Positions 4,603-7,563 of a stretch of 7,563 bases of DNA are shown here, one piece after another. Below the pieces are notes generated by a model that was not told where the DNA came from, did not search any database, and worked only from the letters and a program-made list of their open reading frames with translations. The stretch is from contig JAJFHR010000108.1 in assembly GCA_021775515.1 (NCBI GenBank), positions 1 through 7,563 of the forward strand, written 5' to 3'. The DNA is from Hyphomicrobiales bacterium. GTDB lineage: Bacteria; Pseudomonadota; Alphaproteobacteria; Rhizobiales; JAJFHR01. Each line of letters starts with the position of its first letter. The stretch's first letter is position 1. Made by a program: the position numbers and the translations under genes.

Positions 4603-7029
4603 CTAATCGTTTGCCTCAACATTTCGATCAACAAAGAATGCCATTGGAGCACTTTGTAAGTGGTGTTCCGAACCGGACATCAGCAGCAGTCTGTTAACTG
4701 AATTGCTCTGAATGCCCCCTACTGGGAATAGGCATGATATACGCGCCTCGGTTGTAGATGCACTTTTGCCATATATAGCCTGCATCGATGCGTGTGCTCG
4801 TCCAAAGCCAGCAGTAAGCTGTTTCTCCCTATTAGGCTTCAGTCCCCGTTCGCCAACCCTAGTGAGGTATCGAAAAGTAGCGCTCATGAGATCTGGAAGT
4901 TTACTGGATTCTGCCTGCTCAGCCATAGAGGCGACTTCCAAAGGATCCCATGGGAACGTGAAAACGGACGTTTTAATTGATCTTTGCAAATCGACTAAAT
5001 GCGACTGCCATCCGAGAGGGCGACTACCAGCGACATGTTTAAGTTCCTTCCAACGATGAGGCGAATCCGTCACAATCGAAGCACCCGTTGCTTGTGCCAG
5101 ATATAGCATCATTTCAAGGTTTGGTTGGAGCTTCATGGATAATAATAAGCCACCGCGCTTTCCGCTCTCAATTGGCGGATCTTGTAAGGAGGCGTAAGGA
5201 TCGTCTTCTCTTCGTTCATGCATATATTTAAGCATATCCTCAGGCGATATCCCGGTGTCAGGTGCCGTTCTTTTGATCTTTGATATCAGATGGGATGGAG
5301 GCAGAGAGAACATCGCCCTGCGATGTTCGTCCTCAAAAATCTGTTGAAGACGGGGATCTTTCGAAGGATCAAAATTGATAAAACGAGCTCGCTGTTTAGC
5401 CATCTCCATGGTTGTGTCGCGTAGGTGCGTGTCGAACGTCCACGGGTCCGGATAAAGGATCACAGATCCTGTTTCGACCAGAGGCATCATCCGTAAAAAG
5501 AACATTACCGACATGAGAAACTCCTGACGGTACAAATGAGGAATTTCAGTTGGGCTGAATTCAGGATTGAGCGAACCAGGATGGACGAAAGGGTGCGGGA
5601 TCAGTGTTTGACCAAAAGTGAGGCAAGCACCGGCTGCGAACTCAAGGATCAAGTCTGGATGGATATGCCCAGAATAGACTGCACGCGGTCGGCCGTCGGG
5701 TTTGGGGAGAAGCGCGAGCAAATCCGTGTCGCGTGGCCAAAACACCGCGAAAATCCCATAGATTTCCTTGATCTTTTCGTCTGTCACCATTCTCCGAACG
5801 TTTGCCCAGTCGCCTGCTCCATCAAGGCCCAAAATATGTATGATTGCGCGCCCCAAAGCTTGGTTCCGCTCACGAATGCTTAACACGCTCCAACTAGGGC
5901 GTCGTATTGTCGGTATGGTCTTGCAACATACAGCGTACCTGCGTTCTGACCCGCAACCGCAGAAGTCGTTGTTACGAAGTTGCGAAGGGACTGTCTTTAT
6001 AAGTGTGTCCCACTCAGGTTCTGTTCGGCCGAATTTGTCTTGCCATTGGCTACGTCCGTCGTCGAAACCAACGACGATCTCCCCACCAAAATGAAAGAGT
6101 TCGTCCGCAGGAGGTAGGAAGACTTGGCGAAGTTCATTCCATGGCACATTGATGTGTTCTTCCGGGCAAAGCCATTCCTTGCGGCCAGCGGCGACATACC
6201 GACGTGCCCGGCTCTTGATGACGTGATTGATGCCGATCACATCATCTGTTGAGAGACGGCGCGAGTGGATGAAGGCATCCGTACGGGTCATTGAACTCCG
6301 ATAGTTCTTCGCGCCGGTCCTTCTACCAATTGGATCCGTTTCAGGTTGCTCAGCGTATTCGAGGTTGGTCAAGATCAAGCAGAAGTTCCTATTGAGCGGA
6401 AAAATCGTCTGCGAACCTTTAAGGTCAATCGAAGGATCATTCGGCCCCGCGCACAGTGGGGACGACGGCGGTAATGCATGGTTAAAGATCGTAACCGGAT
6501 GATCACTGAGGAGAAACTTGGTTTCGACATCCTCCGCGGACACTATCTCACGCACCCCTCCCGCCCAGGTCGAACAATTGATAATACGGAGAGCCTGCAT
6601 TTCAACCATCAGCTCGTTTTGGTGGAGATGCGGATAGTTGGTACGCAGCCACTCTAGGCCCCTTGGCGTTCGTAGTCGCTGAATATCAATGTACTTGAGC
6701 AAGGTTTCGAAATGGCGATGCCATTCCGTCTTGTCGGTTTTGGTAAAAGCTTGGATCGCCTGTGCGCCCTCGGTGTCGATCTTGCCGAAGAGGCGACGTT
6801 CAATCTCGTCGTCAACGACACTGCCGAAGAATGTTGAGTAAAGGTCTGTCTCGACGAAGCAACGCGCTGTCGGTGACTGGAATTTCGATTTTCCTGAGAT
6901 ATACTGCCCATTCGGGAGTCTGTGTTGATTGGGTTTCAGATCGAGATAGTGAAGTTCTGTTTGTCCAACCTCAAGAAATCCCCTCTGATGCCATTGAGGA
7001 ACGTAGTGGTTTTTTCGGGTTTTCGACAT
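4603..7029 (-). CDS. DUF4238 and SEC-C domain protein, function unknown
   Basis: The product (808 residues) starts MSKTRKNHYVPQWHQRGFL, the characteristic opening of DUF4238 proteins. A second family-like motif, LLSDHPVTIF, is at about 173-182, so this domain covers roughly residues 6-290. A SEC-C zinc motif, NNDFCGCGSERRYAVCC (Cys357, 359, 368, 369), follows; in SecA such motifs bind zinc and protein partners. I recognise nothing in the remaining 440 residues, though a segment near 475-535 (HPFVHPGSLNPEFSP ... SVILYPDPWTFD) looks domain-like. No signal peptide or membrane helix is evident. The ATG at 7029 was chosen because it begins the domain; an in-frame GTG at 7125 adds 32 residues but no ribosome site. 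AAGGA abuts the ATG with no spacer, so translation may be weak. Arginine codons AGA/AGG/CGA are frequent compared with hisN, suggesting transfer. A defence role is a guess from DUF4238 context. Confidence 0.85.
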   Translation of the reverse strand: MSKTRKNHYVPQWHQRGFLEVGQTELHYLDLKPNQHRLPNGQYISGKSKFQSPTARCFVETDLYSTFFGSVVDDEIERRLFGKIDTEGAQAIQAFTKTDKTEWHRHFETLLKYIDIQRLRTPRGLEWLRTNYPHLHQNELMVEMQALRIINCSTWAGGVREIVSAEDVETKFLLSDHPVTIFNHALPPSSPLCAGPNDPSIDLKGSQTIFPLNRNFCLILTNLEYAEQPETDPIGRRTGAKNYRSSMTRTDAFIHSRRLSTDDVIGINHVIKSRARRYVAAGRKEWLCPEEHINVPWNELRQVFLPPADELFHFGGEIVVGFDDGRSQWQDKFGRTEPEWDTLIKTVPSQLRNNDFCGCGSERRYAVCCKTIPTIRRPSWSVLSIRERNQALGRAIIHILGLDGAGDWANVRRMVTDEKIKEIYGIFAVFWPRDTDLLALLPKPDGRPRAVYSGHIHPDLILEFAAGACLTFGQTLIPHPFVHPGSLNPEFSPTEIPHLYRQEFLMSVMFFLRMMPLVETGSVILYPDPWTFDTHLRDTTMEMAKQRARFINFDPSKDPRLQQIFEDEHRRAMFSLPPSHLISKIKRTAPDTGISPEDMLKYMHERREDDPYASLQDPPIESGKRGGLLLSMKLQPNLEMMLYLAQATGASIVTDSPHRWKELKHVAGSRPLGWQSHLVDLQRSIKTSVFTFPWDPLEVASMAEQAESSKLPDLMSATFRYLTRVGERGLKPNREKQLTAGFGRAHASMQAIYGKSASTTEARISCLFPVGGIQSNSVNRLLLMSGSEHHLQSAPMAFFVDRNVEAND

Positions 7030-7396
7030 TCCTTCGTTTAACTGCTCAGTCCCAGTGGGTATAGAGATAGCGATGAATATGTGTAGTTCACCTGTGGAAA
7101 ATAGTGCTGTCTGATTTTGAGGCACTAAACTAGCAGGTCAAGGCATTGGACGCTCGATTTTTGCTTGCACTCTGAATGAAACTCATGTCTGCAAACGGCC
7201 ATTAGGTCATTCATTAAAGAAAACTCTTAAGGTCTGGAAAGGGCCGAAAGTATCAACGGCCTGATGTGTGCTTCGCCGCCGTTTGGCGGCCGGGCGCCAG
7301 CCGGGTCTATTGCGCTTGGCAGGTATCGTTCGCGCCTTTCAACCAAACCCGCTTCACCCGCCCCCGGCAAACCCGCCACAGCACAGGCCGACCTGA
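7030..7396. other. Non-coding region upstream of the DUF4238 gene
   Basis: This 367-bp stretch separates two leftward genes. The half next to the DUF4238 gene is AT-rich with no convincing promoter. The half next to the transporter gene is GC-rich and low in complexity, with hairpins at 7242-7261 (GGCCG/CGGCC) and 7275-7290 (GCCGCC-GTTT-GGCGGC). Neither has a proper T-run; the first is followed on the minus strand by CTTTCC and could be a weak terminator of the transporter gene. Open frames here look like chance. Confidence 0.45.
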
Positions 7397-7563
7397 TCAA
7401 ACTTCAACATCTGCTGCATGTGCCGATGCCCGGTTTGATGACGCCTTGGCCAGACGCTCAAACAGCCACAGCGCTGCACAGCACGCCATCAGCATGACAG
7501 CGCCCACATCAAACGTAATGCTGGTTCGGCCGATCGCCCCGGCCAGATAACTCCCGATCAAAG
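7397..7563 (-). CDS. C-terminal end of a membrane transporter, probably MFS (partial)
   Basis: The last 54 codons of a leftward gene enter from the right edge. The peptide begins LIGSYLAGAIGRTSITFDVG and continues into a hydrophobic helix AVMLMACCAALWLFERL, then a polar tail SSNRASAHAADVEV and a TGA stop. A glycine/alanine-rich segment before a final transmembrane helix and short hydrophilic tail is typical of the last helices of Major Facilitator Superfamily transporters. With so little sequence the family is tentative and the substrate unknown; other multi-helix permeases would fit. The gene runs in the same direction as the DUF4238 gene but 367 bases from it, so they are unlikely to be one operon. 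Confidence 0.6.
   Translation of the reverse strand, partial: LIGSYLAGAIGRTSITFDVGAVMLMACCAALWLFERLAKASSNRASAHAADVEV

Noticed and set aside
4712..7064. Several rightward frames of 60-115 codons within the DUF4238 gene
   Set aside because: They are antisense shadows of a long gene with clear domain motifs and have no ribosome sites or family features.
7113..7141. TTGACC on the minus strand upstream of the DUF4238 gene as a -35 box
   Set aside because: At a spacing of 17 bases the partner is AAAATC, which is not a credible -10; nearby shifts are no better.
4437..7300. Insertion sequence or integrative element carrying the DUF4238 gene
   Set aside because: No transposase, integrase, tRNA attachment site, terminal inverted repeats or flanking duplication could be found by eye; transfer is suggested only by codon use and gene context.
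7264..7550. Two overlapping rightward frames in the GC-rich right end
   Set aside because: They are antisense to the transporter C-terminus or lie in low-complexity non-coding DNA, lack ribosome sites and resemble no protein.

Overview
The window looks like chromosomal DNA of an alphaproteobacterium, most likely from the Rhizobiales (Hyphomicrobiales). Three things point there: an HspA/IbpA-type small heat-shock gene whose leader looks like a ROSE RNA thermometer behind a sigma-32 promoter, a small secreted PepSY-like protein of a type I associate with rhizobia, and an intergenic sRNA resembling the alphaproteobacterial suhB/alpha-r14 family. Base composition is moderate. This assignment is inference; no rRNA or tRNA is present to confirm it.

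Positions 1-404 hold no convincing protein gene. They carry a leftward sRNA of about 100 nt (132 to 31) with its own promoter and a strong terminator, then an AT-rich spacer. A rightward YceI-family periplasmic protein (405-1049) follows and ends in an intrinsic terminator. Next is a rightward histidinol-phosphatase (hisN, 1150-1965), whose last codons and stop are tandemly duplicated.

Two leftward, separately controlled genes follow: a PldB-like alpha/beta hydrolase (2012-2956) with a candidate promoter overlapped by an inverted repeat, and a small, arginine/tyrosine-rich secreted protein (3109-3576) with its own terminator. The 340-bp divergent region 3577-3916 is dense in regulation. It has three 11-bp direct repeats of the OmpR/PhoB-type layout facing the secreted-protein gene, and a sigma-32 promoter plus three-hairpin thermometer facing hsp20 (3917-4375). 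hsp20 ends in a strong terminator.

The right third is different in character. A single leftward gene (4603-7029) encodes an 808-residue protein with an N-terminal DUF4238 domain, a central SEC-C zinc motif and about 440 unrecognised C-terminal residues. Its arginine codon use differs from the neighbouring hisN, and it sits alone between host-like genes, so it is the best candidate here for acquired cargo, possibly a defence gene. Beyond 367 bp of non-coding DNA, the window ends in the C-terminus of a leftward gene that looks like a membrane transporter (7397-7563).

Apart from sharing DNA around promoters, the genes do not form an operon. Nearly every one has its own promoter or terminator, and the common theme is envelope and stress functions (YceI, hydrolase, secreted protein, small heat-shock protein).
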